From Bacillota bacterium (GTDB lineage: Bacteria > Bacillota > Clostridia > Saccharofermentanales > DTU023): a stretch of 64,000 bases of DNA. Under the pieces are notes generated by a model that was not told the origin of the DNA, searched no databases, and saw only the letters and a list, made by a program, of their open reading frames with translations. The position numbers were made by a program, and so were the translations under genes. Location of the stretch: assembly GCA_023426575.1 (NCBI GenBank), contig JAFAAL010000001.1, positions 1-64,000 of the forward strand. Direction: 5' to 3'. Positions 7,840 to 16,482 of this stretch are shown here, in pieces. Positions within the stretch are counted from its first letter, which is position 1, and every line of letters begins with the position of its first letter.

Positions 7840-8428
7840 GGACAGCCATTGGAAAGAACGCGGGATCATCCCGGCTCTCATTCTTTTTCTCATCTGTATG
7901 TGCGCGACGGCCGCTCTTGCCTTCACCTATGAGCTGACGGCCGAGCGGCGTGCGCTCAATGAGACCGAGGGCCTCCTCCACATGAAACAGGCCATCTTCC
8001 CCGAGGCTGACAATTTTAAGCCCGTCAAGCTCCCCGCTGGCGCCGCTCAGGATCAGGTCAATTTCTGTGAGGCGGCCTATCAGGGCGAGACGCTCCTCGG
8101 CTATCTCATCCAATCGTCGATTAAGGGTTACGGCGGCCTCGTCCCCGTCCTCTCGGGCTTCAATCTCGAAGGGGAGATCGAGGCGATTTTAGTCGGCGAC
8201 AATGAGGAGACGGCTGGTCTCGGCAAGCGTATTGAAGAAGAAGATTTCCGCCAGCAATTCGCTGGCCAGACGGCACAAAATTACTTTACCGTCGGGAAGA
8301 CAAGTTCGACTGATCCTGCGATCAGCGATGTCAAAATTGACGCCATCTCCGGTGCAACTATCTCCTCAGATGCCGTCTGTCAGGCCGTCAACAATGCCGC
8401 AGAACTCTTCCGTCTGCTCCATGAATAG
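7832..8428 (+). CDS. rnfG: Rnf electron transport complex subunit G (FMN-binding)
   Basis: 198 residues. One N-terminal membrane anchor (GIIPALILFLICMCATAALAF) is followed by an extracytoplasmic FMN-binding domain. The covalent flavinylation motif SGATISSDAV (Thr acceptor) is near residue 170. LGYLIQSSIKGYGGLVPVL and DNEETAGLGKRI are typical of the RnfG/NqrC family. The start has AAGGAG 7 nt upstream inside rnfD. A 9-nt gap separates it from rnfE. Confidence 0.94.
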   Translation: MRKDSHWKERGIIPALILFLICMCATAALAFTYELTAERRALNETEGLLHMKQAIFPEADNFKPVKLPAGAAQDQVNFCEAAYQGETLLGYLIQSSIKGYGGLVPVLSGFNLEGEIEAILVGDNEETAGLGKRIEEEDFRQQFAGQTAQNYFTVGKTSSTDPAISDVKIDAISGATISSDAVCQAVNNAAELFRLLHE

Positions 8429-8437
8429 GAGGTCACC

Positions 8438-9214
8438 GTGGCTAAGAAGACCAATTATAAAGCAATTCTGACTAAGGGATTCCTCAAGGAGAATCCCCTC
8501 TTGGCACTCCTTCTCGGCACCTGTCCCGCCCTGGCGGTCACCACCTCGGCGATCAATGGTCTCGGCATGGGACTGGCCTCGACTTTTGTCCTGGTCTGTG
8601 CCAACTTCGTCATCTCGCTTCTACGTAAAATCATTCCTGAGAAGGTGCGCATCCCCGCCTATATCACGATCATCGCCTCCTTTGTCACCATCTTAAAATT
8701 CCTCCTGCAGGCCTATCTGCAGGACCTCGACAAGGCGCTCGGCATCTTCATTCCGCTGATTACCGTCAACTGTATCATCCTGGGCAGAGCGGAGGCTTTT
8801 GCCGGGAAGAATAAGCTCTTGCCCTCCGTCCTAGACGGGCTCGGCATGGGCCTCGGCTTCACGCTGGCGCTCTTTTCGATCGGTCTGATCCGTGAGGTCC
8901 TCGGCAATCTCTCTGTTTTCGGCTATGCCATCCCTGGCCTCGAGGCCCTGGGGCTGAAACCGCTGACCCTCTTCATCCTGCCGCCGGGTGGCTTCATCAT
9001 CTTTGGCCTCATCATCGCGATCAGCCAGAAGCTGATGGATCGCGTCTATGCCGATGAACCATATACCGCGGCCAAGGCCCCGAGAATCCAGATGGATAAG
9101 GTTGAGTCGGGATACGCGGGACAGGATCTCCAGACCGAGGAGCGCAAGGAGCGCATTCGCGGGCCCGAGGCCATTTCGGGCGAAGCAGGGCACGCAGCGG
9201 CGGAGGCCCAGTAG
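8438..9214 (+). CDS. rnfE: Rnf electron transport complex subunit E
   Basis: 258 residues, a membrane subunit of the RnfA/RnfE (NqrD/NqrE) family. The N-terminal part is typical (NPLLALLLGTCPALAVTTSAINGLGMG), and the paired Cys residues that hold the intramembrane iron-sulfur centre fit GTCPALAV and TVNCIILGRAEAFA. The start codon is GTG with AGGAGG upstream. The soluble tail after about residue 205 (rich in Ala, Glu, Arg) is longer than usual and of unknown use. It is followed by a 60-nt gap before rnfA. Confidence 0.94.
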   Translation: MAKKTNYKAILTKGFLKENPLLALLLGTCPALAVTTSAINGLGMGLASTFVLVCANFVISLLRKIIPEKVRIPAYITIIASFVTILKFLLQAYLQDLDKALGIFIPLITVNCIILGRAEAFAGKNKLLPSVLDGLGMGLGFTLALFSIGLIREVLGNLSVFGYAIPGLEALGLKPLTLFILPPGGFIIFGLIIAISQKLMDRVYADEPYTAAKAPRIQMDKVESGYAGQDLQTEERKERIRGPEAISGEAGHAAAEAQ

Positions 9215-9274
9215 GCCAAGCCCAAGGCGAGAAGCCCTGAGGCAGAAGCTCATCTCGAAGATAAGGAGTAGCCT

Positions 9275-9865
9275 ATGAAAACATTATTGATGATTCTTTT
9301 TAGTGTCATTCTCGTCGATAACCTCGTCCTCTCGAAGTTTCTCGGCATCTGTTCTTTTCTCGGGCTGACGAAGAATCTGAAGAACTCGATGGGGATGTCA
9401 CTGGCGGTCACCTTTGTCATGCTGGTGGCGACCGCGATTACCCACCCGATCTATCACCTCCTCTTGGCACCGCTGAAGCTGGCCTACCTCGACAACCTCG
9501 TCTTTATCCTGGTCATCGCGTCGACAGTCCAGGTCATCGAGGCGATCATGCACAAGACGCTGCCTACGCTCTACAATGCGCTCGGCATCTACCTGCCGCT
9601 GATCACGACGAACTGTGCCATCCTCGGCGTCATGTTCCTCAACATCGACCAGGAGCTGAGCTTCATCCAAGCGATGATCAACGGCCTCGGCGCTGGGCTC
9701 GGCTTCATGCTCGCCATGTTCCTCTTTGCCGGGGTACGCCAGCGCCTCGAGGATGCCGAGCCGCCAGAGTTTCTCCGCGGTCTGCCCATCGCCCTGATTG
9801 CGGCGGGCATTGTCTCCTTGAGCTTTATGGGCTTCAAGGGCATCGTCGAGAACCTGTTCGTCTAA
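9275..9865 (+). CDS. rnfA: Rnf electron transport complex subunit A
   Basis: 196 residues, six-helix membrane protein homologous to RnfE and forming a pseudo-symmetric pair with it. Motifs include VDNLVLSKFLGICSFLG near the N-terminus and LITTNCAILGVMF in the middle, each giving a Cys for the shared iron-sulfur cluster. ATAAGGAG lies just before the start. It is followed 19 nt later by rnfB. Confidence 0.95.
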   Translation: MKTLLMILFSVILVDNLVLSKFLGICSFLGLTKNLKNSMGMSLAVTFVMLVATAITHPIYHLLLAPLKLAYLDNLVFILVIASTVQVIEAIMHKTLPTLYNALGIYLPLITTNCAILGVMFLNIDQELSFIQAMINGLGAGLGFMLAMFLFAGVRQRLEDAEPPEFLRGLPIALIAAGIVSLSFMGFKGIVENLFV

Positions 9866-9884
9866 GAGAAGAGAGGGAGTTTCT

Positions 9885-10775
9885 ATGTACGTTCTACTGA
9901 TGAGCAATCTCGTGACAGCCATTGGACTCGTGGGCGGCGTGGCCCTGATCCTCGGGCTCGTCATCGTCTTGATCTTTAAGCTCTTCCACACCCCCAAAGA
10001 TGAGCGCGAGGCCGAGATCCTCGAGGTCCTGCCAGGCGTCAACTGCGGCGGCTGTGGCTACTCAGGTTGTCCAGGCTATGCCAAGGCCCTCGCCGAAGGC
10101 TCAGACACGGATATCAGCAAGTGTGCGCCAGGCGGTCAGGAAGTCGTCACGGCCCTCGCTGAGAAACTGGGGCTGGAGGCGCAGGCCTTTGTCCCCAAGG
10201 TGGCTCAGGTCCTCTGTCAGGGCTCTTGCTTCCACGAGCGTCAGCGCTATGAATATACCGGCTCTGACTCCTGCGCCTCTGCCGCAGGTCTCTTCGCAGG
10301 TCCAGGCGCCTGCATGTTCTCCTGTATCGGTCTCGGGGACTGCAAGCGCGCCTGCGATTACCAGGCGATTGAGATCATTGATGATCTCGCCCGCATCGAT
10401 CCTGAGCGCTGCATCGCCTGTGGTGCTTGTGTCCGCGTCTGTCCCAAGGAGATCATCCAGATGATGCCGAAATACACGGACCTCTTCCTCGTCCGCTGCA
10501 GCAATCCCCTGCCCGGCAAGGATGTCAAGGACAAGTGCGATATCGGCTGTATCGGCTGTCGTGCCTGTGTGCGCAAGTGCCCCTTCGGCGCGATCGACAT
10601 GGTCGAGAATCGGGCAGTCATCAATCAGGAGCTCTGCCGCCACTGCGGCATCTGCCAGAAGACCTGTCCGACTCAGGCGATCACCAAGGGGCTGATCAAT
10701 CCCGAGGACGAGGAGCGCATCGCCAGAGCGGCACGCATTTCAGCCGCGTTGAATGAGGCGAAAAAGCGCGCCTAG
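9885..10775 (+). CDS. rnfB: Rnf electron transport complex subunit B (ferredoxin-type)
   Basis: 296 residues. One N-terminal membrane helix (LVTAIGLVGGVALILGLVIVLI) is followed by the 4Fe-4S domain NCGGCGYSGCPGYAKA and then several CxxCxxC motifs: CIACGACVRVCPKE, CIGCRACVRKCPFG and CRHCGICQKTCPTQ, plus further Cys in the middle. RnfB is the entry point for electrons from reduced ferredoxin, supplied here by the pyruvate:ferredoxin oxidoreductase at 16483-20028. It is the last gene of the operon. No strong terminator is evident before rpmB. Confidence 0.95.
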   Translation: MYVLLMSNLVTAIGLVGGVALILGLVIVLIFKLFHTPKDEREAEILEVLPGVNCGGCGYSGCPGYAKALAEGSDTDISKCAPGGQEVVTALAEKLGLEAQAFVPKVAQVLCQGSCFHERQRYEYTGSDSCASAAGLFAGPGACMFSCIGLGDCKRACDYQAIEIIDDLARIDPERCIACGACVRVCPKEIIQMMPKYTDLFLVRCSNPLPGKDVKDKCDIGCIGCRACVRKCPFGAIDMVENRAVINQELCRHCGICQKTCPTQAITKGLINPEDEERIARAARISAALNEAKKRA

Positions 10776-10831
10776 AGGGTAGAAATTCAGGCGGGCTGAG
10801 TTCTCGAATTCGGCCTTGCCAAGCAGGCTTC

Positions 10832-10840
10832 TGATATGAT
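10832..10840 (+). promoter_or_regulatory. Extended -10 promoter of rpmB
   Basis: TGATATGAT (TG-n-TATGAT) lies 66 nt before rpmB. A TTGCCA at 10816-10821 is too close (13 nt) to act as a normal -35, so the extended -10 would carry most of the recognition. Confidence 0.45.
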
Positions 10841-10905
10841 ATCATCTTGTCTGCACTCTGGACTCAGCTGTTCAGTTATGTAAATTCTAGGCAGGAGGTG
10901 GAGAA

Positions 10906-11106
10906 ATGGCCAAATGTGATATTTGTGAAAAGGATATGTTCTTTGGACGTAAGATTTCAATCACGCGTTCACAGATTTCGCGCCGTGCAAAGGTCAAGCA
11001 ACGTCCGAATGTGCGGAAAGTGCGGATCGTGACCGAGAATGGAACTCCGTGCACAGCACATGTATGCACTCGCTGCCTCCGTTCTGGTAAAGTTCAGCGT
11101 GCATAA
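10906..11106 (+). CDS. rpmB: 50S ribosomal protein L28
   Basis: 66 residues, standard length. It has the L28 features of a zinc-binding form: CDIC at residues 4-7 and CTRC near residue 57, plus FGRKISITRSQISRRAKVKQ and RPNVRKVR. GGAGGTGGAGAA immediately before ATG is a strong ribosome binding site. The gene has its own promoter and a strong palindromic terminator. Confidence 0.96.
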   Translation: MAKCDICEKDMFFGRKISITRSQISRRAKVKQRPNVRKVRIVTENGTPCTAHVCTRCLRSGKVQRA

Positions 11107-11120
11107 TCCGAGAAATTGAA

Positions 11121-11147
11121 AGGACCGTCTCGAGACGGTCCTTTTTC
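11121..11147 (+). terminator. Terminator between rpmB and lplA (possibly bidirectional)
   Basis: A perfect 22-bp palindrome with arms AGGACCGTCTC and GAGACGGTCCT (11121-11142) followed by TTTTTC. It ends rpmB; because lplA converges from the right, it may also stop that transcript. Confidence 0.85.
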
Positions 11148-11167
11148 TATGCCTAAAATTCGCTTGA

Positions 11168-12181
11168 TTAGATCGCAGGGAAGAGAACGCTGAGCAAGTC
11201 GTCAAGACTGATCTGGCCAAAGACTTCTGTCAAGGGGAAGTCTTGAAGCCTCGTGCGAATGGCCTCCTCGTGATAGAGCGTCCCCTCGAGGAGAGACTCT
11301 ACTTCGTGGACATCGCGGATGCCGAAGAAGTCACCATAGATCTTGAGATTGACGAGATGCGGGCCATCTTCCCTCTCTTCGAGATCAAAGGAGAATTCCA
11401 CAGCTCCTGAGGGGAAGCGTTTTTTCAGGTAATTGGCAGCTCCCGTGTCACGACCCCAGTTCCAGCTGGCACGCGAGAAGCGCTCCTGGTAGATCTTATC
11501 GACCCCTGCGAGTTCTTCTTCACTCAGCTTGTATTCCACGGGCTCCTCACCTCTGAGGGCAAAGATCTGCTTCAAGAGCTCCTCCTTAAATTCGAGGACA
11601 TCGATGTCCCGCGTCAGATGCGGCTTGATATTGGTCACGCGACTGCGGACGGACTGAACCCCCTTTTGCGCCAGTTTCGACGGGTCGGGATTCAGGGCCT
11701 GACTGAGCTCCGAAAGCGCGACGTCATAGAGGATGCAGCCATTGGAGAGGACGCGATTTTGCCAGATCGACTGGGAGGTGCCGATGCACTTTTGCCCGTC
11801 GATCGTAACGTCGTTTCGACCCGAAAGCTCCGCCTCGACACCGATGGCGGCGAGCGCATTGACGATTGGCTGATAATAGCTCTTGAAATCTATGCCCACT
11901 CTCCCCTGCACCCGGGTGATAAAGGAGAAATTCAAATTATTGAGATCGTGATAGACGGCGCCCCCGCCAGTGATGCGGCGGAGGAGCTTCAAGTCGTGAG
12001 TCGCAAAATACTCTCGATTGATCTCGCGACTGGCATTTTGATTCTTGCCGATGATGACGGAGGGGCCATTGATCCAGAGATAGACATAATCCTCTTCTTC
12101 GAGGGGTAGATACTTAAAACAATACTCTTCAAAAGCGAGATTGTACTCGGGATCGTTGCTGTAGCTCTCTAAGTATTTCAT
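11168..12181 (-). CDS. lplA: Lipoate-protein ligase A
   Basis: 337 residues. LplA activates lipoate with ATP and attaches it to lysines of lipoyl domains. The biotin/lipoate ligase fold is shown by NLAFEEYCFKYLP, VIIGKNQNASREIN, RRITGGGAVYHDLNNLNFSF (the R-R-x-x-G-G-G-x-V-x-H-D signature) and DGQKCIGTSQS. The C-terminal accessory domain of LplA is present. It lies 5 nt downstream of upp in the same operon. No lipoylated enzyme is encoded in the window; the glycine cleavage H protein is a likely target in such organisms, but that is inference. Confidence 0.93.
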   Translation of the reverse strand: MKYLESYSNDPEYNLAFEEYCFKYLPLEEEDYVYLWINGPSVIIGKNQNASREINREYFATHDLKLLRRITGGGAVYHDLNNLNFSFITRVQGRVGIDFKSYYQPIVNALAAIGVEAELSGRNDVTIDGQKCIGTSQSIWQNRVLSNGCILYDVALSELSQALNPDPSKLAQKGVQSVRSRVTNIKPHLTRDIDVLEFKEELLKQIFALRGEEPVEYKLSEEELAGVDKIYQERFSRASWNWGRDTGAANYLKKRFPSGAVEFSFDLEEREDGPHLVNLKIYGDFFGIRDVHEVESLLEGTLYHEEAIRTRLQDFPLTEVFGQISLDDLLSVLFPAI

Positions 12182-12186
12182 GACGC

Positions 12187-12834
12187 CTATTTGGTGCCGA
12201 AGAGGCGATCACCAGCATCACCGAGACCTGGGACGATATAGGCGTGCTCATTGAGCTCTTCATCGAGCGCCGCACAGTAAATCTTGACATCTGGGTGGGC
12301 GGCGACGACCTTCTCGAGGCCTGGACGAGCTGCGATAATACAAAGGAGAGTGATCTGTTCGATGCCGCGCTCCTTAAGGAATTCTAGGCCAGCAAGGATT
12401 GAACCTCCCGTAGCCAGCATGGGGTCGAGGAGCAGGACGTGGCGATCGACAATGTCCTGGGGAAACTTGCAGTAGTACTCCACCGCCTTCAGTGTCTCGG
12501 GATCGCGATAGAGCCCAATATGGCCGACACGCGCCGAGGGCACCATGTTCATCACGCCCTCCACCATGCCGAGTCCCGCTCTGAGAATTGGAATCAGGGC
12601 GAGCTTCTTGCCCGCCAGCACCTTACCGCGGCAAGCACAGATCGGTGTCTCAATCTCGATCTCCTCGAGCGGCAGATCGCGACAGGCTTCGTAGGTCATC
12701 AGCATGGCAATCTCGGAGATGAGCTCGCGAAACTCCTTGGTACTGGTCTCTTTCATCCTCAGATGGGTCACCTTGTGCTGGATCAGGGGATGGTCAAAAA
12801 TGGTCACTTGGGGCATGTCTTCGACGCGATTCAT
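12187..12834 (-). CDS. upp: Uracil phosphoribosyltransferase
   Basis: 215 residues. It makes UMP from uracil and PRPP in pyrimidine salvage. Visible signatures: the N-terminal [30 protein letters not shown], the PRPP loop [11 protein letters not shown] and the C-terminal [20 protein letters not shown] is 6 nt before ATG. It complements the uridine phosphorylase and nucleoside importer at the right end of the window. It follows the SH3-domain gene by 50 nt. Confidence 0.96.
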   Translation of the reverse strand: MNRVEDMPQVTIFDHPLIQHKVTHLRMKETSTKEFRELISEIAMLMTYEACRDLPLEEIEIETPICACRGKVLAGKKLALIPILRAGLGMVEGVMNMVPSARVGHIGLYRDPETLKAVEYYCKFPQDIVDRHVLLLDPMLATGGSILAGLEFLKERGIEQITLLCIIAARPGLEKVVAAHPDVKIYCAALDEELNEHAYIVPGLGDAGDRLFGTK

Positions 12835-12884
12835 GTGCCGCCTCCTCAGTTTTTTCTTATTCTAACACCTCTGGCCAGAGGGGA

Positions 12885-13961
12885 CTACTTCCCCTCCTCT
12901 GCCGTGTCCTGTAATTCGGGGAGCCGAATGGCAAAGGCCATCTTCTTCTGCGTCTCCTCATCACTGTTGAGATCCCAGAGACCGAGCGTACTGGAATTCC
13001 TCTGATTCATCAGAACAATCTGATCCTCCATGACGCAGGCGAGGTCATAGAGCGTCTCGCCATCCGTCGGATCACGCAGAAAAATCAGATCCCCTGGCTC
13101 AAGTACGGAGAGATCGACGAGACCCGTCTCGGGATCATGTCTCAGCTCAATGCGCTCACCGCGCTGACTGAGCTCCGAGAGCCGGCGGGGGAGCTCAATC
13201 CCGTTGAGACGCGCGGCAATCCTCACCGCCCCGATGAGGTCTGTGCCCTCGACCGTCATCTGACCAGGGAGGCGCGGCGCTCCATGAAAAGCCATGAGCG
13301 AGGACAAAAAGCGACTTTTCGCCTCATCCTTTGGAATGTCAAAGTCGGCCTGCGCTTCCGCAATCAGGAGGTCTGCCGTCGATACCCAGGCAAATTGTCC
13401 ATCGACGAGTTTTACTCGGAGAAGATCTGGCGAACGATAGTCAGCATAGAGCACGGTGCCCATTGGTACGATGGCCAAGAGTTCACCCCGCCTCGCGTGA
13501 GAGAAAAGACGCTTCTCACGGCCCTGGACGATGGCCTTGTAATAGGCGAGATTGGGTTCGACAACGGAAGTGTCAGAGCTGAGGTCGAGCGAGGCAACAT
13601 AGCCTATGACGCCGTCCTCTGTCTGAATCTTCCAATATTTTCCAGGGCTCTTGTCGAGGATATGGACGAGCTCATCAAAGATCAGGGAGCTCAGGCGCTC
13701 TTCGCGATGATCTGGCTGACTGTATATCGCCGTCTGTGGGGCTATGACCACAGCATCGTTTTCCGTATAGATCCGTTCCCCCTTGAGTTCTTGAGGTCCC
13801 GTCTCCCCGCGCTCAAGTCGGAAAAGTCGCGGCGAGAAGAGAACCAGAGCCAAGCAGAGGACAAAGACGAAAATCGCCACCAGATATGCTGGGATGGTCT
13901 GCTTCTCATTGAGGGTGATTTCTTTATTCAATAGTGATCTCAGATGCTTCTTAATCTTCAT
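12885..13961 (-). CDS. Membrane-anchored SH3-domain protein with degenerate NlpC/P60 domain
   Basis: 358 residues from ATG 13961; a GTG/ATG further upstream would run into acpS, and GGGGA precedes 13961. One membrane anchor (IPAYLVAIFVFVLCLALVLFS), then bacterial SH3-like repeats (for example AVVIAPQTAIYSQPDHREERLSSLI and YWKIQTEDGVIGYVAS), then a region that aligns by eye with NlpC/P60 hydrolases: LNGIELPRRLSELSQRG and VLEPGDLIFLRDP. The catalytic DCSG is replaced by TDLIGA and the HVGIY-type histidine segment by YDLACVMED, so peptidoglycan hydrolase activity should be absent. It overlaps acpS by 11 nt. It is probably an envelope binding or regulatory protein; exact role unknown. Confidence 0.65.
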   Translation of the reverse strand: MKIKKHLRSLLNKEITLNEKQTIPAYLVAIFVFVLCLALVLFSPRLFRLERGETGPQELKGERIYTENDAVVIAPQTAIYSQPDHREERLSSLIFDELVHILDKSPGKYWKIQTEDGVIGYVASLDLSSDTSVVEPNLAYYKAIVQGREKRLFSHARRGELLAIVPMGTVLYADYRSPDLLRVKLVDGQFAWVSTADLLIAEAQADFDIPKDEAKSRFLSSLMAFHGAPRLPGQMTVEGTDLIGAVRIAARLNGIELPRRLSELSQRGERIELRHDPETGLVDLSVLEPGDLIFLRDPTDGETLYDLACVMEDQIVLMNQRNSSTLGLWDLNSDEETQKKMAFAIRLPELQDTAEEGK

Positions 13962-14340
13962 CTTGTCCCCACAGCAAAACGGTGGCGAGTGCAAAGCGAT
14001 CATGGCTCAAGCTGACAGAGCTCGCCTGCCAGCGGCCCGCTAGAAAATGCGCCTCTGCCTGCCCCCTTAAGACGAGTTCCGGTTGCCCGCTCGCTCTCTT
14101 GATGATTTCGATCTCGTGCCAGCGAATTCCAGAGCGCCAGAGACCTGTTCCTAACGCCTTGGCACAGGCCTCCTTGGCGGCAAAGCGGACAGCCCAATAG
14201 GCGGGGTCGCCAGCCCTATCGCCCGCGAGTCCTCGCTCATGCGGCGTGAAGAGACGCGCTAATAAGCGGTCTCCACCCCGCTCGAGGCTGCGCTCAAAAC
14301 GAGCAATATCCACAATATCGCAGCCGATCGCCTGCCTCAT
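13951..14340 (-). CDS. acpS: Holo-[acyl-carrier-protein] synthase
   Basis: 129 residues. It transfers 4'-phosphopantetheine from CoA to acyl carrier protein. The family signatures GCDIVDIARFERSLER (Mg-binding Asp) and RFAAKEACAKALGTG (Glu and Lys of the active site), and the C-terminal SSVSLSHDRFALATV, are present. It overlaps the upstream dnaC-like gene by ATGA and the downstream SH3 gene by 11 nt, so it is translationally coupled on both sides. Confidence 0.95.
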   Translation of the reverse strand: MRQAIGCDIVDIARFERSLERGGDRLLARLFTPHERGLAGDRAGDPAYWAVRFAAKEACAKALGTGLWRSGIRWHEIEIIKRASGQPELVLRGQAEAHFLAGRWQASSVSLSHDRFALATVLLWGQDED

Positions 14341-15323
14341 TCCCCACTCCGGCTCTGTCGCAGATCTGGTCCCATGAGTTCAATTGTCTCAAAAGCGCCG
14401 AGCAGCCTCGAGGCCAGGCGCTGATCGTATTGTAAAGCAAATTCAGCTGGCGTCAGATTGCTCGCGATGACAAGTCTCTGCTTTCCAGCAGCGGCTCGAT
14501 CGATCAATTGCATGAGCTCACGATACTGCCCCTCTGTCGAGCGCTCGACACCGAGATCATCGAGGAGCAGGAGATCCGCGTCTGCCAGCGCCTCCAACTG
14601 TTGCCGATTGATATCGAGCATCTCAGGATCTGGCTGGAAGCGCTGTCTGAGATAGGCCCGGTCAGCCATGATTTCAAAATACTGATAAGACTCGACAGAG
14701 GCGACGCCATATCCTCGCTCCAGGAGGGCTAGTGCCAGAGCATTCAAGACATAGCTCTTGCCCGTCCCTGGAGGCCCGAAGATGTAGAGGTTCGACACCT
14801 CGGGAAAAGAGGAGACGTAGCTCTCGGCAAAAGCCCGCATATTAAGTGCTGCGTCTTGGGGTGAACACTGTCCGCCATACCAGTCCTCAGAGCGCTCCGA
14901 GCTGAAGCGTTCGGGCTCAAAGTTCTGAAGACTCTGTTCGCGATTTGGCAAAAAGTTGACCTCAGTTGGCAGATAGGCGGGCAGTTCAGGAATCACACAG
15001 GGACAGAGGCGCCCGTTCTCCAGATATCCCGTGTCTTGACAGCGGGTGCAGAGGGATGTCGGCGGCTCTGGATAAAGATTCTGCACTTCCCTCGCCTTGA
15101 TCTCCCAGGCTCTCTTCAAGCGTTCAAAGTCAGCCTCAGCTTCCGCTCGCGCCTGAGGAGGCAGAAGACTCGCAGTGGCATAGCGCGCTCCCGCCGCCCT
15201 GAGATTGCGCTCAATCTCAGCCGCTTCGGGATCATCTGCCAGCTGTGCACGCCAGGCCTCCTGGCGCTGGAATTGTGCCTGCCGCCGCCTGGCCATCATC
15301 CGTTCTATTTCTCTCTGATACAT
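14337..15323 (-). CDS. DnaC/DnaI-type replicative helicase loader (AAA+ ATPase)
   Basis: 328 residues. A basic coiled-coil N-terminus (REIERMMARRRQAQFQRQEAW) is followed by a Cys cluster, CTRCQDTGYLENGRLCPC, as in zinc-binding DnaI-like loaders, then the AAA+ core: Walker A GPPGTGKSYVLNAL, Walker B LLLLDDLGVE, sensor region RLVIASNLTP and the arginine-finger region DQRLASRLLG. It loads the replicative helicase with the DnaD-type protein encoded directly upstream; the dnaD stop TAG abuts this ATG with no gap. Confidence 0.9.
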   Translation of the reverse strand: MYQREIERMMARRRQAQFQRQEAWRAQLADDPEAAEIERNLRAAGARYATASLLPPQARAEAEADFERLKRAWEIKAREVQNLYPEPPTSLCTRCQDTGYLENGRLCPCVIPELPAYLPTEVNFLPNREQSLQNFEPERFSSERSEDWYGGQCSPQDAALNMRAFAESYVSSFPEVSNLYIFGPPGTGKSYVLNALALALLERGYGVASVESYQYFEIMADRAYLRQRFQPDPEMLDINRQQLEALADADLLLLDDLGVERSTEGQYRELMQLIDRAAAGKQRLVIASNLTPAEFALQYDQRLASRLLGAFETIELMGPDLRQSRSGE

Positions 15324-16379
15324 CTATTCGTCTCTCTCCCCTTCCAGCTCAGTCTCAGTAGAGCGCTGACCCATCAACCACTTGAGGCTGTCAACTTGCC
15401 CAATCTCCTCTTGACGCCCTGCAAAATTGCCACGGTTCTCGCGGCGCTCACGCACTGCTCGTCGTGAACCCTTCTTCTGAGACGAGTTCTGCGGCAACTT
15501 GGCCAGATAGTCTTCGAGTTCTGCTTCATTTTTAATTCCGACCTCGTGCCAAGTCTTGAGCACAGCATCAACATAGGCGAGATTCGGACTGCTGATCTTA
15601 TTCGTCTCGCGCATTGCACGATCGATCAGCGCCAGGGAGAAGCCCCAGTCATCACACCACTTGCGCACGAGTTCCTTCTGATAAGTGGTCAGGGGAGCTC
15701 TAAAATTCATCCTCTGTCGCACAATCTCATACTCTTCTCGCATAGCCTCACGCTCATCGAAATAGCGGTCGAGCTCCTCATGGCTGCGGATGCCCAGCTG
15801 ATGCCAATTGTCGGCAATGGCCCGAATATAATTCATCGCATTCCTGGCCCCATTGCGCTCAGCCTCGGAAAACAGTGCATAGATGACATGGGGACTGAAT
15901 TGATATTTGACAAACCAGCGCTCAATATCGCGGTAAATCGTCGGGCTCATCGTCCCCTGAAAGAAGATCTCGTTGATCTGCTGAATCGTCTCCTCCCGCT
16001 CCTCTGCCCCCGTCTCACAAGACGCGCTTTCTGAACTTTCAGGAGCTTCGAGAAACTGCTGCTGCAGACGATTGAACTGTCTGAGATCGGCCAGCAGATA
16101 GCGCTGCTTTTCCAGCCGTAGCAAATGGCGCGACATCAGCTCATTCAGAGCCTTGTGATAGGCCGTCTGGCCGAAGCCGGCCAGACTCGAAATCTCATCA
16201 ATCGTCGGCACAGTCGACTGACATTCCGCACAGTAGCTCAAAATCAGGTAGAGCTTGACCGCATCACCACTCAGTGTCGCAAGCTCCGTCAAAATCAAAC
16301 GCTCAGGCAGCAAAAACTCGCGACTGCCCGAAGCGCGCTCAACATCAATTCTATAATCAGCTCTCAGATCAGAATCCAT
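15324..16379 (-). CDS. DnaD-domain replication initiation protein
   Basis: 351 residues. The N-terminal winged-helix part (LILTELATLSGDAVKLYLIL, then IDEISSLAGFGQTAYHKAL) and two DnaD/DnaB-like C-terminal repeats with the YxxxIxxxW-type signature are visible: NYIRAIADNWHQLGI and AYVDAVLKTWHEVGI. Such proteins act in the Firmicute primosome at replication initiation and restart. It is the first gene of a minus-strand operon with the helicase loader, acpS, the SH3 protein, upp and lplA. Confidence 0.85.
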   Translation of the reverse strand: MDSDLRADYRIDVERASGSREFLLPERLILTELATLSGDAVKLYLILSYCAECQSTVPTIDEISSLAGFGQTAYHKALNELMSRHLLRLEKQRYLLADLRQFNRLQQQFLEAPESSESASCETGAEEREETIQQINEIFFQGTMSPTIYRDIERWFVKYQFSPHVIYALFSEAERNGARNAMNYIRAIADNWHQLGIRSHEELDRYFDEREAMREEYEIVRQRMNFRAPLTTYQKELVRKWCDDWGFSLALIDRAMRETNKISSPNLAYVDAVLKTWHEVGIKNEAELEDYLAKLPQNSSQKKGSRRAVRERRENRGNFAGRQEEIGQVDSLKWLMGQRSTETELEGERDE

Positions 16380-16425
16380 CGGCCACTCCTCTCAATTCGT
16401 CCTCCTATTATATAAGAAAAGCCCC

Positions 16426-16463
16426 AGAAGAAGAAAAGCCCCACCGCCGTCAGGCAGTGGGGC
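16426..16463 (-). terminator. Terminator of the pyruvate:ferredoxin oxidoreductase gene
   Basis: On the minus strand GCCCCACTGCC-TGAC-GGCGGTGGGGC forms an 11-bp hairpin with one mismatch, followed by TTTTCTTCTTCT. It lies 19 nt after the stop at 16483. Confidence 0.75.
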
Positions 16464-16482
16464 CAGGAGATGACTGCTCGTC

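Noticed and set aside
12868..12881. Palindrome CCTCTGGCCAGAGG before upp as a terminator
   Set aside because: No T-run follows it on the minus strand, so an intrinsic terminator is not supported.
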